Source of the DNA: Liolophura sinensis
Lineage: Eukaryota > Mollusca > Polyplacophora > Chitonida > Chitonidae
Length of the DNA: 63,368 nucleotides
NCBI RefSeq assembly: GCF_032854445.1
Contig: NW_027018181.1
Coordinates: 1-63,368 of the forward strand
Direction of reading: 5' to 3'
A model generated the notes under the pieces. The model saw only the letters and a list, made by a program, of their open reading frames with translations. It was not told the DNA's origin and did not search any database. How positions within the stretch are numbered: position 1 is the first letter of the stretch; each line of letters starts with the position of its first letter. The translations under genes and the position numbers were made by a program. Positions 1 to 11,059 of the stretch are shown piece by piece.

Positions 1-2247
1 TCTTTGGGCCAAGCCCATTTAACTCACCCAGCAAATGTCTTACTTCTAAGTCGAAGACAAACTCAATGTCTTTATCTACATGTAGAAAAACCCACACCAT
101 TTGTATATAAAAAAAAACACAAGGTACTTGATACAGTCCGCTGTAAAAAGTACAATTGAACACTGACCCACATCAATAAGGTGCCAAAAGATGCGCAATT
201 GGGCCAGGCATCTCCAGCTGTTGAAAAATTGCAAATTTCCTTGGTTTTCCATGGAGTAAGAGCCGTTGCCTGGGCACGTGATCTTGACATCAATGATTAT
301 TCATTTGTGGCTACAGCCAAAAGTATTGGTCGGAGAGCAACGCGGTTTTGCACCAATTCGATTTCTCGTCAAAAAAATACGTCGGATTAGCCTCTTACCA
401 GCAGCATTGGAACAGTTTTTTCCACTTTTGGATTTTTGCCAGGTCTTTTTTTCTAATTGAAATCGGCTACATTAACTATGTACAATCGCGACTGGTCATT
501 ACTATATTCAACTTTTCATTATAAGTTTATGTGGCCTTCGGTAGCCCCAGACGACGTCCAAATCTTTGGGCCAAGCCCATTTAACTCACCCCAGCAAATG
601 TCTTACTTCTAAGTCGAAGACAAACTCAATGTCTTTATCTACATGTAGAAAAACCACACCATTTGTATATAAAAAAAAACACAAGGTACTTGATACAGTC
701 CGCTGTAAAAAGTACAATTGAACACTGACCCACATCAATAAGGTGCCCAAAAGATGCGCAATTGGGCCAGGCATCTCCAGCTGTTGAAAAATTGCAAATT
801 TCCTTGGTTTCCATGGAGTAAGAGCCGTTGCTGGGGCACGTGATCTTGACATCAATGATTATTCATTTGTGGCTACAGCCAAAAGTATTGGTCGGAGAGC
901 AACGCGGTTTGCACCATTCGATTTTCTCGTCAAAAAATACGTCGGATTAGCCTCTTACCAGCAGCATTGGAACAGTTTTTCCACTTTTGGATTTTGCCTG
1001 GTATTTTTTTCTAATTGAAATCGGCTACATTAACTATGTACAATCGCGACTGGTCATTACTATATTCAACTTTTCATTATAAGTTATGTGCCCCTTCGGT
1101 AGCCCCAGACGACGTCAAATCTTTGGGCCAAGCCCATTTAACTCACCCAGCAAATGTCTTACTTCTAAGTCGAAGACAAACTCAATGTCTTTATCTACAT
1201 GTAGAAAAACCACACCATTTGTATATAAAAAAAACACAAGGTACTTGATACAGTCCGCTGTAAAAAAGTACAATTGAACACTGACCCACATCAATAAGGT
1301 GCCAAAAGATGCGCAATTGGGCCAGGCATCTCCAGCTGTTGAAAAATTGCAAATTTCCTTGGTTTCCATGGAGTAAGAGCCGTTGCTGGGCACGTGATCT
1401 TGACATCAATGATTATTCATTTGTGGCTACAGCCAACAGTATTGGTCGGAGAGCAACGCGGTTTTGCACCATTCGATTTCTCGTCAAAAAATACGTCGGA
1501 TTAGCCTCTTACCAGCAGCATTGGAACAGTTTTTTCCACTTTTGGATTTTTGCCAGGTCTTTTTTTTCTAATTGAAATCGGCTACATTAACTATGTACAA
1601 TCGCGACTGGTCATTACTATATTCAACTTTTCATTATAAGTTATGTGGGCCTTCGGTAGCCCAGACGACGTCAAATCTTTGGGCCAAGCCCATTTTAACT
1701 CACCCAGCAAATGTCTTACTTCTAAGTCGAAGACAAACTCAATGTCTTTATCTACATGTAGAAAAACCACACCATTTTGTATATAAAAAAAACACAAGGT
1801 ACTTGATACAGTCCGCTGTAAAAAGTACAATTGAACACTGACCCACATCAATAAGGTGCCAAAAGATGCGCCAATTGGGCCAGGCATCTCCCAGCTGTTG
1901 AAAAATTGCAAATTTCCTTGGTCTCCATGGAGTAAGAGCCGTTGCTGGGCACGTGATCTTGACATCAATGATTATTCATTTGTGGCTACAGCCAAAAGTA
2001 TTGGTCGGAGAGCAACGCGGTTTGCCACCATTCGATTTCTCGTCAAAAAATACGTCGGATTAGCCTCTTACCAGCAGCATTGGAACAGTTTTTCCACTTT
2101 TGGATTTTTTGCCTGGTCTTTTTGCTAACTGATTTCGGCTACATTAAGTATGTACAATCGCGACTGTGTACAATCGCGACTGGTCATTACTATATTCAAC
2201 TTTTCATTATAAGTTATGTGCCCTTCGGTAGCCCAGACGACGTCAAA
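1..2247 (+). repeat. Units M1-M4, indel-rich
   Basis: Units start at 1, 563, 1120 and 1676 and are 562, 557, 556 and 572 bp long, longer than the 550-bp norm. The excess comes from scattered one-base insertions, mostly within homopolymers (AAAAACCCACACC, GGTTTTCCATGG, GTGCCCAAAAG, TGGGGCACG), plus a 16-bp duplication in M4. The extra bases occur in otherwise ordinary variants of the satellite. The likeliest reading is poor consensus quality near a contig end; genuine decay at an array edge is the alternative. Confidence 0.85.
2151..2182 (+). repeat. 16-bp tandem duplication within M4
   Basis: TGTACAATCGCGACTG is present twice in direct succession (2151-2166 and 2167-2182). Other units have it once. 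It explains why M4 is 572 bp. It is unique in the window and lies in the indel-rich section, so it may be an assembly or replication-slippage product. Confidence 0.85.
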
Positions 2248-3354
2248 TCTTTGGGCCAAGCCCATTTAACTCACCCAGCAAATGTCTTACTTCTAAGTCG
2301 AAGACAAACTCAATGTCTTTATCTACATGTAGAAAAACCACACCATTTGTATATAAAAAAAACACAAGGTACTTGATACAGTCCGCTGTAAAAAGTACAA
2401 TTGAACACTGACCCACATCAATAAGGTGCCAAAAGATGCGCAATTGGGCCAGGCATCTCCAGCTGTTGAAAAATTGCAAATTTCCTTGGTCTCCATGGAG
2501 TAAGAGCCGTTGCTGGGCACGTGATCTTGACATCAATGATTATTCATTTGTGGCTACAGCCAAAAGTATTGGTCGGAGAGCAACGCGGTTTGCACCATTC
2601 GATTTCTCGTCAAAAAATACGTCGGATTAGCCTCTTACCAGCAGCATTGGAACAGTTTTTCCACTTTTGGATTTTTGCCTGGTATTTTTTCTAATTGAAA
2701 TCGGCTACATTAACTATGTACAATCGCGACTGGTCATTACTATATTCAACTTTTCATTATAAGTTATGTGGCCTTCGGTAGCCCAGACGACGTCAAATCT
2801 TTGGGCCAAGCCCATTTAACTCACCCAGCAAATGTCTTACTTCTAAGTCGAAGACAAACTCAATGTCTTTATCTACATGTAGAAAAACCACACCATTTGT
2901 ATATAAAAAAAAACACAAGGTACTTGATACAGTCCGCTGTAAAAAGTACAATTGAACACTGACCCACATCAATAAGGTGCCAAAAGATGCGCAATTGGGC
3001 CAGGCATCTCCAGCTGTTGAAAAATTGCAAATTTCCTTGGTTTCCATGGAGTAAGAGCCGTTGCTGGGCACGTGATCTTGACATCAATGATTATTCATTT
3101 GTGGCTACAGCCAACAGTATTGGTCGGAGAGCAACGCGGTTTGCACCATTCGATTTCTCGTCAAAAAATACGTCGGATTAGCCTCTTACCAGCAGCATTG
3201 GAACAGTTTTTTCCACTTTTGGATTTTTGCCAGGTCTTTTTTTCTAATTGAAATCGGCTACATTAACTATGTACAATCGCGACTGGTCATTACTATATTC
3301 AACTTTTCATTATAAGTTATGTGGCCTTCGGTAGCCCAGACGACGTCAAATCTT

Positions 3355-3367
3355 TGGGCCAAGCCCA
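3355..3367. repeat. Short hairpin at unit start (TGGGC-CAA-GCCCA)
   Basis: A perfect 5-bp stem encloses a 3-base loop. It recurs at the same place in almost every unit. Exceptions such as 6658 (GGGACAAGCC), 10509 (GCCAATCCC), 28518 (GGGCAAAGCC) and 34020 (GGGCTAAGCC) weaken the stem, so it is not strictly maintained. No function is implied. Confidence 0.6.
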
Positions 3368-3425
3368 TTTAACTCACCCAGCAAATGTCTTACTTCTAAG
3401 TCGAAGACAAACTCAATGTCTTTAT

Positions 3426-3435
3426 CTACATGTAG
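3426..3435. repeat. Perfect 10-bp palindrome CTACATGTAG
   Basis: This self-complementary decamer lies about 18 bp upstream of the TATA/A-tract and is kept in nearly all units. The exceptions seen are at the units starting 19710 and 40075, where it reads CTACATATAG. It could be a protein-binding dyad, but the sequence gives no direct evidence of binding. Confidence 0.6.
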
Positions 3436-3452
3436 AAAAACCACACCATTTG

Positions 3453-3465
3453 TATATAAAAAAAA
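3453..3465 (+). promoter_or_regulatory. TATA-like element fused to A-tract
   Basis: TATATAAA runs into a tract of normally 8 A's followed by CACAAGG. It matches a eukaryotic TATA box in sequence, but the downstream ORFs do not look coding and no start site can be inferred. The A-tract varies: 7 A's in units starting 15309, 20260, 20810, 26313, 40625, 41178, 43929 and 62082; 9 in 2798, 6105, 14206, 24659, 42828, 45028, 47779, 62632 and 63183. It is interrupted by G (19710, 23010, 40075, 46129) or T (23560, 46679, 54931). A role in DNA bending or nucleosome phasing is as plausible as transcription. Confidence 0.3.
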
Positions 3466-3620
3466 CACAAGGTACTTGATACAGTCCGCTGTAAAAAGTA
3501 CAATTGAACACTGACCCACATCAATAAGGTGCCAAAAGATGCGCAATTGGGCCAGGCATCTCCAGCTGTTGAAAAATTGCAAATTTCCTTGGTTTCCATG
3601 GAGTAAGAGCCGTTGCTGGG

Positions 3621-3626
3621 CACGTG
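3621..3626. promoter_or_regulatory. E-box-like CACGTG
   Basis: The palindrome CACGTG occurs once per unit in GGGCACGTGATC, about 20 bp downstream of CCATGG. It is conserved almost everywhere; the unit at 46679 has GGGAACGTGATC. Adjacent positions upstream are among the most variable in the array (GAGCCGTTGCT, GAGCAGTTGCT, GAGCCGTTGATG, GGGCCGTTGCT), which makes the constancy of the hexamer noticeable. Binding by a bHLH factor is possible but unproven. Confidence 0.3.
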
Positions 3627-3757
3627 ATCTTGACATCAATGATTATTCATTTGTGGCTACAGCCAAAAGTATTGGTCGGAGAGCAACGCGGTTTGCACCA
3701 TTCGATTTCTCGTCAAAAAATACGTCGGATTAGCCTCTTACCAGCAGCATTGGAACA

Positions 3758-3810
3758 GTTTTTCCACTTTTGGATTTTTGCCTGGTATTTTTTCTAATTG
3801 AAATCGGCTA
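3758..3810 (+). repeat. Hypervariable tail module of the monomer
   Basis: This stretch carries most of the alternative haplotypes. Six tail types recur: T1 GGTATTTTTTCTAATTG; T2 CCAGGTCTTTTTTTCTAATT; T3 GGTCTTTTTGCTAACTGA (then TTTCGG or ATTCGG); T4 GGTCTTTTTCCTAACTG (then CGACTACAT); T5 GGTCTTTTTGCGAATTG; T6 GGTCTTTTTGCTAATTG. Upstream it varies between TTTTTCCACTTTTGG, TTTTTCTACTTTTGG and TTTTTCTACTCTTGG. Types are shuffled relative to variants elsewhere in the unit, so conversion or crossover tracts are shorter than a monomer. Confidence 0.85.
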
Positions 3811-3891
3811 CATTAACTATGTACAATCGCGACTGGTCATTACTATATTCAACTTTTCATTATAAGTTATGTGCCCTTCGGTAGCCCTGAC

Positions 3892-3898
3892 GACGTCA
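3892..3898. promoter_or_regulatory. CRE/ATF-like GACGTCA at unit junction
   Basis: GACGTCA, seven of the eight bases of the palindromic CRE, lies just before each unit boundary and is conserved almost throughout (the unit boundary at 12008 reads GACGTCACATC). This is a motif match only. Confidence 0.2.
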
Positions 3899-6800
3899 AA
3901 TCTTTGGGCCAAGCCCATTTAACTCACCCAGCAAATGTCTTACTTCTAAGTCGAAGACAAACTCAATGTCTTTATCTACATGTAGAAAAACCACACCATT
4001 TGTATATAAAAAAAACACAAGGTACTTGATACAGTCCGCTGTAAAAAGTACAATTGAACACTGACCCACATCAATAAGGTGCCAAAAGATGCGCAATTGG
4101 GCCAGGCATCTCCAGCTGTTGAAAAATTGCAAATTTCCTTGGTTTCCATGGAGTAAGAGCCGTTGCTGGGCACGTGATCTTGACATCAATGATTATTCAT
4201 TTGTGGCTACAGCCAACAGTATTGGTCGGAGAGCAACGCGGTTTGCACCATTCGATTTCTCGTCAAAAAATACGTCGGATTAGCCTCTTACCAGCAGCAT
4301 TGGAACAGTTTTTCCACTTTTGGATTTTTTGCCAGGTCTTTTTTTCTAATTGAAATCGGCTACATTAACTATGTACAATCGCGACTGGTCATTACTATAT
4401 TCAACTTTTCATTATAAGTTATGTGGCCTTCGGTAGCCCAGACGACGTCAAATCTTTGGGCCAAGCCCATTTAACTCACCCAGCAAATGTCTTACTTCTA
4501 AGTCGAAGACAAACTCAATGTCTTTATCTACATGTAGAAAAACCACACCATTTGTATATAAAAAAAACACAAGGTACTTGATACAGTCCGCTGTAAAAAG
4601 TACAATTGAACACTGACCCACATCAATAAGGTGCCAAAAGATGCGCAATTGGGCCAGGCATCTCCAGCTGTTGAAAAATTGCAAATTTCCTTGGTCTCCA
4701 TGGAGTAAGAGCCGTTGCTGGGCACGTGATCTTGACATCAATGATTATTCATTTGTGGCTACAGCCAAAATTATTGGTCGGAGAGCAACGCGGTTTGCAC
4801 CATTCGATTTCTCGTCAAAAAATACGTCGGATTAGCCTCTTACCAGCAGCATTGGAACAGTTTTTCCACTTTTGGATTTTTGCCTGGTCTTTTTGCTAAC
4901 TGATTTCGGCTACATTAAGTATGTACAATCGCGACTGGTCATTACTATATTCAACTTTTCATTATAAGTTATGTGCCCTTCGGTAGCCCAGACGACGTCA
5001 AATCTTTGGGCCAAGCCCATTTAACTCACCCAGCAAATGTCTTACTTCTAAGTCGAAGACAAACTCAAAGTCTTTATCTACATGTAGAAAAACCACACCA
5101 TTTGTATATAAAAAAAACACAAGGTACTTGATACAGTCCGCTGTAAAAAGTACAATTGAACACTGACCCACATCAATAAGGTGCCAAAAGATGCGTAATT
5201 GGGCCAGGCATCTCCAGCTGTTGAAAAATTGCAAATTTCCTTGGTTTCCATGGAGTAAGAGCCGTTGCTGGGCACGTGATCTTGACATCAATGATTATTC
5301 ATTTGTGGCTACTGCCAAAAGTATTGGTCGGAGAGCAACGCGGTTTGCACCATTCGATTTCTCGTCAAAAAATACGTCGGATTAGCCTCTTACCAGCAGC
5401 ATTGGAACAGTTTTTTCCACTTTTGGATTTTTGCCTGGTATTTTTTCTAATTGAAATCGGCTACATTAACTATGTACAATCGCGACTTGGTCATTACTAT
5501 ATTCAACTTTTCATTATAAGTTATGTGCCCTTCGGTAGCCCAGACGACGTCAAATCTTTGGGCCAAGCCCATTTAACTCACCCAGCAAATGTCTTACTTC
5601 TAAGTCGAAGACAAACTCAATGTCTTTATCTACATGTAGAAAAACCACACCATTTGTATATAAAAAAAACACAAGGTACTTGATACAGTCCGCTGTAAAA
5701 AGTACAATTGAACACTGACCCACATCAATAAGGTGCCAAAAGATGCGCAATTGGGCCAGGCATCTCCAGCTGTTGAAAAATTGCAAATTTCCTTGGTTTC
5801 CATGGAGTAAGAGCCGTTGCTGGGCACGTGATCTTGACATCAATGATTATTCATTTGTGGCTACAGCCAAAAGTATTGGTCGGAGAGCAACGCGGTTTGC
5901 ACCATTCGATTTCTCGTCAAAAAATACGTCGGATTAGCCTCTTACCAGCAGCATTGGAACAGTTTTTCCACTTTTGGATTTTTGCCTGGTATTTTTTCTA
6001 ATTGAAATCGGCTACATTAACTATGTACAATCGCGACTGGTCATTACTATATTCAACTTTTCATTATAAGTTATGTGGCCTTCGGTAGCCCAGACGACGT
6101 CAAATCTTTGGGCCAAGCCCATTTAACTCACCCAGCAAATGTCTTACTTCTAAGTCGAAGACAAACTCAATGTCTTTATCTACATGTAGAAAAACCACAC
6201 CATTTGTATATAAAAAAAAACACAAGGTACTTGATACAGTCCGCTGTAAAAAGTACAATTGAACACTGACCCACATCAATAAGGTGCCAAAAGATGGGCA
6301 ATTGGGCCAGGCATCTCCAGCTGTTGAAAAATTGCAAATTTCCTTGGTTTCCATGGAGTAAGAGCCGTTGCTGGGCACGTGATCTTGACATCAATGATTA
6401 TTCATTTGTGGCTACAGCCAAAAAGTATTGGTCGGAGAGCAACGCGGTTTGCACCATTCGATTTCTCGTCAAAAAATACGTCGGATTAGCCTCTTACCAG
6501 CAGCATTGGAACAGTTTTTCCACTTTTGGATTTTTGCCAGGTCTTTTTTTCTAATTGAAGTCGGCTACATTAACTATGTACAATCGCGACTGGTCATTAC
6601 TATATTCAACTTTTCATTATAAGTTATGTGGCCTTCGGTAGCCCAGACGACGTCAAATCTTTGGGACAAGCCCATTTAACTCACCCAGCAAATGTCTTAC
6701 TTCTAAGTCGAAGACAAACTCAATGTCTTTATCTACATGTAGAAAAACCACACCATTTGTATATAAAAAAAACACAAGGTACTTGATACAGTCCGCTGTA

Positions 6801-9800
6801 AAAAGTACAATTGAACACTGACCCACATCAATAAGGTGCCAAAAGATGCGCAATTGGGCCAGGCATCTCCAGCTGTTGAAAAATTGCAAATTTCCTTGGT
6901 TTCCATGGAGTAAGAGCCGTTGCTGGGCACGTGATCTTGACATCAATGATTATTCATTGTGGCTACAGCCAAAAGTATTGGTCGGAGAGCAACGCGGTTT
7001 GCACCATTCGATTTCTCGTCAAAAAATACGTCGGATTAGCCTCTTACCAGCAGCATTAGAACAGTTTTTTCTACTTTTGGATTTTTGCCTGGTCTTTTTG
7101 CGAATTGAAATCGGCTACATTAACTATGTACAATCGCGACTGGTCATTACTATATTCAACTTTTCATTATAAGTTATGTGCCCTTCGGTAGCCCAGACGA
7201 CGTCAAATCTTTGGGCCAAGCCCATTTAACTCACCCAGCAGTTGTCTTACTTCTAAGTCGAAGACAAACTCAATGTCTTTATCTACATGTAGAAAAACCA
7301 CACCATTTGTATATAAAAAAAACACAAGGTACTTGATACAGTCCGCTGTAAAAAGTACAATTGAACACTGACCCACATCAATAAGGTGCCAAAAGATGCG
7401 CAATTGGGCCAGGCATCTCCAGCTGTTGAAAAATTGCAAATTTCCTTGGTTTCCATGGAGTAAGAGCCGTTGCTGGGCACGTGATCTTGACATCAATGAT
7501 TATTCATTTGTGGCTACAGCCAAAAGTATTGGTCGGAGAGCAACGCGGTTTGCACCATTCGATTTCTCGTCAAAAAATACGTCGGATTAGCCTCTTACCA
7601 GCAGCATTGGAACAGTTTTTCTACTTTTGGATTTTTGCCTGGTCTTTTTGCTAACTGATTTCGGCTACATTAACTATGTACAATCGCGACTGGTCATTAC
7701 TATATTCAACTTTTCATTATAAGTTATGTGCCCTTCGGTAGCCCAGACGACGTCAAATCTTTGGGCCAAGCCCATTTAACTCACCCAGCAAATGTCTTAC
7801 TTCTAAGTCGAAGACAAACTCAAAGTCTTTATCTACATGTAGAAAAACCACACCATTTGTATATAAAAAAAACACAAGGTACTTGATACAGTCCGCTATA
7901 AAAAGGACAATTGAACACTGACCCACATCAATAAGGTGCCAAAAGATGCGCAATTGGGCCAGGCATCCCCAGCTGTTGAAAAATTGCAATTTTCCTTGGT
8001 TTCCATGGAGTAAGAGCCGTTGCTGGGCACGTGATCTTGACATCAATGATTATTCATTTGTGGCTACAGCCAAAATTATTGGTCGGAGAGCAACGCGGTT
8101 TGCACCATTCGATTTCTCGTCAAAAAATACGTCGGATTAGCCTCTTACCAGCAGCATTGGAACAGTTTTTCCACTTTTGGATTTTTGCCTGGTATTTTTT
8201 CTAATTGAAATCGGCTACATTAACTATGTACAATCGCGACTGGTCATTACTATATTCAACTTTTCATTATAAGTTATGTGCCCTTCGGTAGCCCAGACGA
8301 CGTCAAATCTTTGGGCCAAGCCCATTTAACTCACCCAGCAAATGTCTTACTTCTAAGTCGAAGACAAACTCAATGTCTTTATCTACATGTAGAAAAACCA
8401 CACCATTTGTATATAAAAAAAACACAAGGTACTTGATACAGTCCGCTGTAAAAAGTACAATTGAACACTGACACACATCAATAAGGTGCCAAAAGATGCG
8501 CAATTGGGCCAGGCATCTCCAGCTGTTGAAAAATTGCAAATTTCCTTGGTTTCCATGGAGTAAGAGCCGTTGCTGGGCACGTGATCTTGACATCAATGAT
8601 TATTCATTTGTGGCTACAGCCAAAAGTATTGGTCGGAGAGCAACGCGGTTTGCACCATTCGATTTCTCGTCAAAAAATACGTCGGATTAGCCTCTTACCA
8701 GCAGCATTGGAACAGTTTTTCCACTTTTGGATTTTTGCCTGGTCTTTTTTTCTAATTGAAATCGGCTACATTAAATATGTACAATCGCGACTGGTCATTA
8801 CTATATTCAACTTTTCATTATAAGTTATGTGGCCTTCGGTAGCCCAGACGACGTCAAATCTTTGGGCCAAGCCCATTTAACTCACCCAGCAAATGTCTTA
8901 CTTCTAAGTCGAAGACAAACTCAATGTCTTTATCTACATGTAGAAAAACCACACCATTTGTATATAAAAAAAACACAAGGTACTTGATACAGTCCGCTGT
9001 AAAAAGTACAATTGAACACTGACCCACATCAATAAGGTGCCAAAAGATGCGCAATTGGGCCAGGCATCTCCAGCTGTTGAAAAATTGCAAATTTCCTTGG
9101 TTTCCATGGAGTAAGAGCCGTTGCTGGGCACGTGATCTTGACATCAATGATTATTCATTTGTGGCTACAGCCAAAAGTATTGGTCGGAGAGCAACGCGGT
9201 TTGCACCATTCGATTTCTCGTCAAAAAATACGTCGGATTAGCCTCTTACCAGCAGCATTGGAACAGTTTTTCTACTTTTGGATTTTTGCCTGGTCTTTTT
9301 GCGAATTGAAATCGGCTACATTAACTATGTACAATCGCGACTGGTCATTACTATATTCAACTTTTCATTATAAGTTATGTGGCCTTCGGTAGCCCAGACG
9401 ACGTCAAATCTTTGGGCCAAGCCCATTTAACTCACCCAGCAGTTGTCTTACTTCTAAGTCGAAGACAAACTCAATGTCTTTATCTACATGTAGAAAAACC
9501 ACACCATTTGTATATAAAAAAAACACAAGGTACTTGATACAGTCCGCTGTAAAAAGTACAATTGAACACTGACCCACATCAATAAGGTGCCAAAAGATGC
9601 GCAATTGGGCCAGGCATCTCCAGCTGTTGAAAAATTGCAAATTTCATTGGTTTCCATGGAGTAAGAGCCGTTGCTGGGCACGTGATCTTGACATCAATGA
9701 TTATTCATTTGTGGCTACAGCCAAAAGTATTGGTCGGAGAGCAACGTGGTTTGCACCATTCGATTTCTCGTCAAAAAATACGTCGGATTAGCCTCTTACC

Positions 9801-11059
9801 AGCAGCATTGGAACAGTTTTTCCACTTTTGGATTTTTGCCTGGTCTTTTTGCTAACTGATTTTGGCTACATTAACTATGTACAATCGCGACTGGTCATTA
9901 CTATATTCAACTTTTCATTATAAGTTATGTGGCCTTCGGTAGCCCAGACGACGTCAAATCTTTGGGCCAAGCCCATTTAACTCACCCAGCCAGTGTCTTA
10001 CTTCTAAGTCGAAGACAAACTCAATGTCTTTATCTACATGTAGAAAAACCACACCATTTGTATATAAAAAAAACACAAGGTACTTGATACAGTCCGCTGT
10101 AAAAAGTACAATTGAACACTGACCCACATCAATAAGGTGCCAAAAGATGCGCAATTGGGCCAGGCATCTCCAGCTGTTGAAAAATTGCAAATTTCCTTGG
10201 TTTCCATGGAGTAAGAGCCGTTGCTGGGCACGTGATCTTGACATCAATGATTATTCATTTGTGGCTACAGCCAAAAGTATTGGTCGGAGAGCAACGCGGT
10301 TTGCACCATTCGATTTCTCGTCAAAAAATACGTCGGATTAGCCTCTTACCAGCAGCATTGGAACAGTTTTTCCACTTTTGGATTTTTGCCTGGTATTTTT
10401 TCTAATTGAAATCGGCTACATTAACTATGTACAATCGCGACTGGTCATTACTATATTCAACTTTTCATTATAAGTTATGTGCCCTTCGGTAGCCCAGACG
10501 ACGTCAAATCTTTGGGCCAATCCCATTTAACTCACCCAGCAAATGTCTTACTTCTAAGTCGAAGACAAACTCAATGTCTTTATCTACATGTAGAAAAACC
10601 ACACCATTTGTATATAAAAAAAACAAAAGGTACTTGATACAGTCCGCTGTAAAAAGTACAATTGAACACTGACCCACATCAATAAGGTGCCAAAAGATGC
10701 GCAATTGGGCCAGGCATCTCCAGCTGTTGAAAAATTGCAAATTTCCTTGGTTTCCATGGAGTAAGAGCCGTTGCTGGGCACGTGATCTTGACATCAATGA
10801 TTATTCATTTGTGGCTACAGCCAAAAGTATTGGTCGGAGAGCAACGCGGTTTGCACCATTCGATTTCTCGTCAAAAAATACGTCGGATTAGCCTCTTACC
10901 AGCAGCATTGGAACAGTTTTTCCACTTTTGGATTTTTGCCAGGTCTTTTTTTCTAATTGAAATCGGCTACATTAACTATGTACAATCGCGACTGGTCATT
11001 ACTATATTCAACTTTTCATTATAAGTTATGTGGCCTTCGGTAGCCCAGACGACGTCAAA

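Larger units (their letters stand above)
3351..3900 (+). repeat. Reference satellite monomer (M7, 550 bp)
   Basis: This clean 550-bp unit serves as coordinate reference. In order it holds a short hairpin (unit nt 5-17), the palindrome CTACATGTAG (nt 76-85), a TATA/A-tract (nt 103-115), a CAATTG site, a CAGCTG site, CCATGG (nt 246-251), CACGTG (nt 271-276), an inverted repeat TGGCTACAGCCA (nt 304-315), a hypervariable segment (about nt 408-460), TCGCGA (nt 477-482), an AACTT/AAGTT inverted repeat (nt 501-518) and GACGTCA (nt 542-548). Composition is roughly 40 percent GC by eye, with many CpGs. M7 carries one private change near its end (CCCTGAC instead of CCCAGAC). Nothing in it resembles tRNA, 5S rRNA or a known retroelement terminus. 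Confidence 0.95.
2248..11059 (+). repeat. Units M5-M20, heterogeneous left section
   Basis: Sixteen units start at 2248, 2798, 3351, 3901, 4453, 5003, 5555, 6105, 6658, 7208, 7758, 8308, 8859, 9409, 9959 and 10509. Spacing is regular (550 to 553), so the sequence looks well resolved. Tail types T1, T2, T3, T5 and T2-like forms alternate without a clear higher-order period. Recurring local variants include GCCAACAGT (2798, 3901), GGTCTCCATGG (2248, 4453), CAAAGTC (5003, 7758) and AAAATTATTGG (4453, 7758). Many private changes (for example GATGGGCAATT at 6105, CATCCCC at 7758, CAGCCAGTGTC at 9959) point to older, less homogenised copies than on the right side. Confidence 0.85.

Noticed and set aside
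1591-1968. 125-codon minus-strand ORF
   Set aside because: Created by one-base insertions in the indel-rich left end that fuse two frames.
3346-3639. 97-codon minus-strand ORF (and its copies in about 80 units) as a tandem gene family
   Set aside because: Same bases are open on the plus strand; variants mostly change residues; frame is broken wherever a one-base indel occurs; no recognisable domain, signal peptide or family match.
3539-3733. 64-codon plus-strand ORF repeated in most units
   Set aside because: Overlaps the minus-strand ORF, has no known motif, and varies at residue-changing positions. It is a by-product of repeat homogeneity.
3351-3900. rDNA, 5S, tRNA or SINE origin of the monomer
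   Set aside because: No 5S internal control region. ATTCGATTTC resembles a pol III B box, but no A box lies at the right distance and no cloverleaf can be drawn.
3351-3900. Hammerhead ribozyme embedded in the satellite
   Set aside because: The core CTGATGA and its partner GAAA arrangement are absent on both strands.
3351-3900. CENP-B box
   Set aside because: No match to the TTCG-N4-A-N2-CGGG core on either strand by eye.
5276-5683. 135-codon plus-strand ORF crossing a unit boundary
   Set aside because: It exists only because of one extra T (GCGACTTGGTC near 5487) that joins frames; the neighbours lack it.
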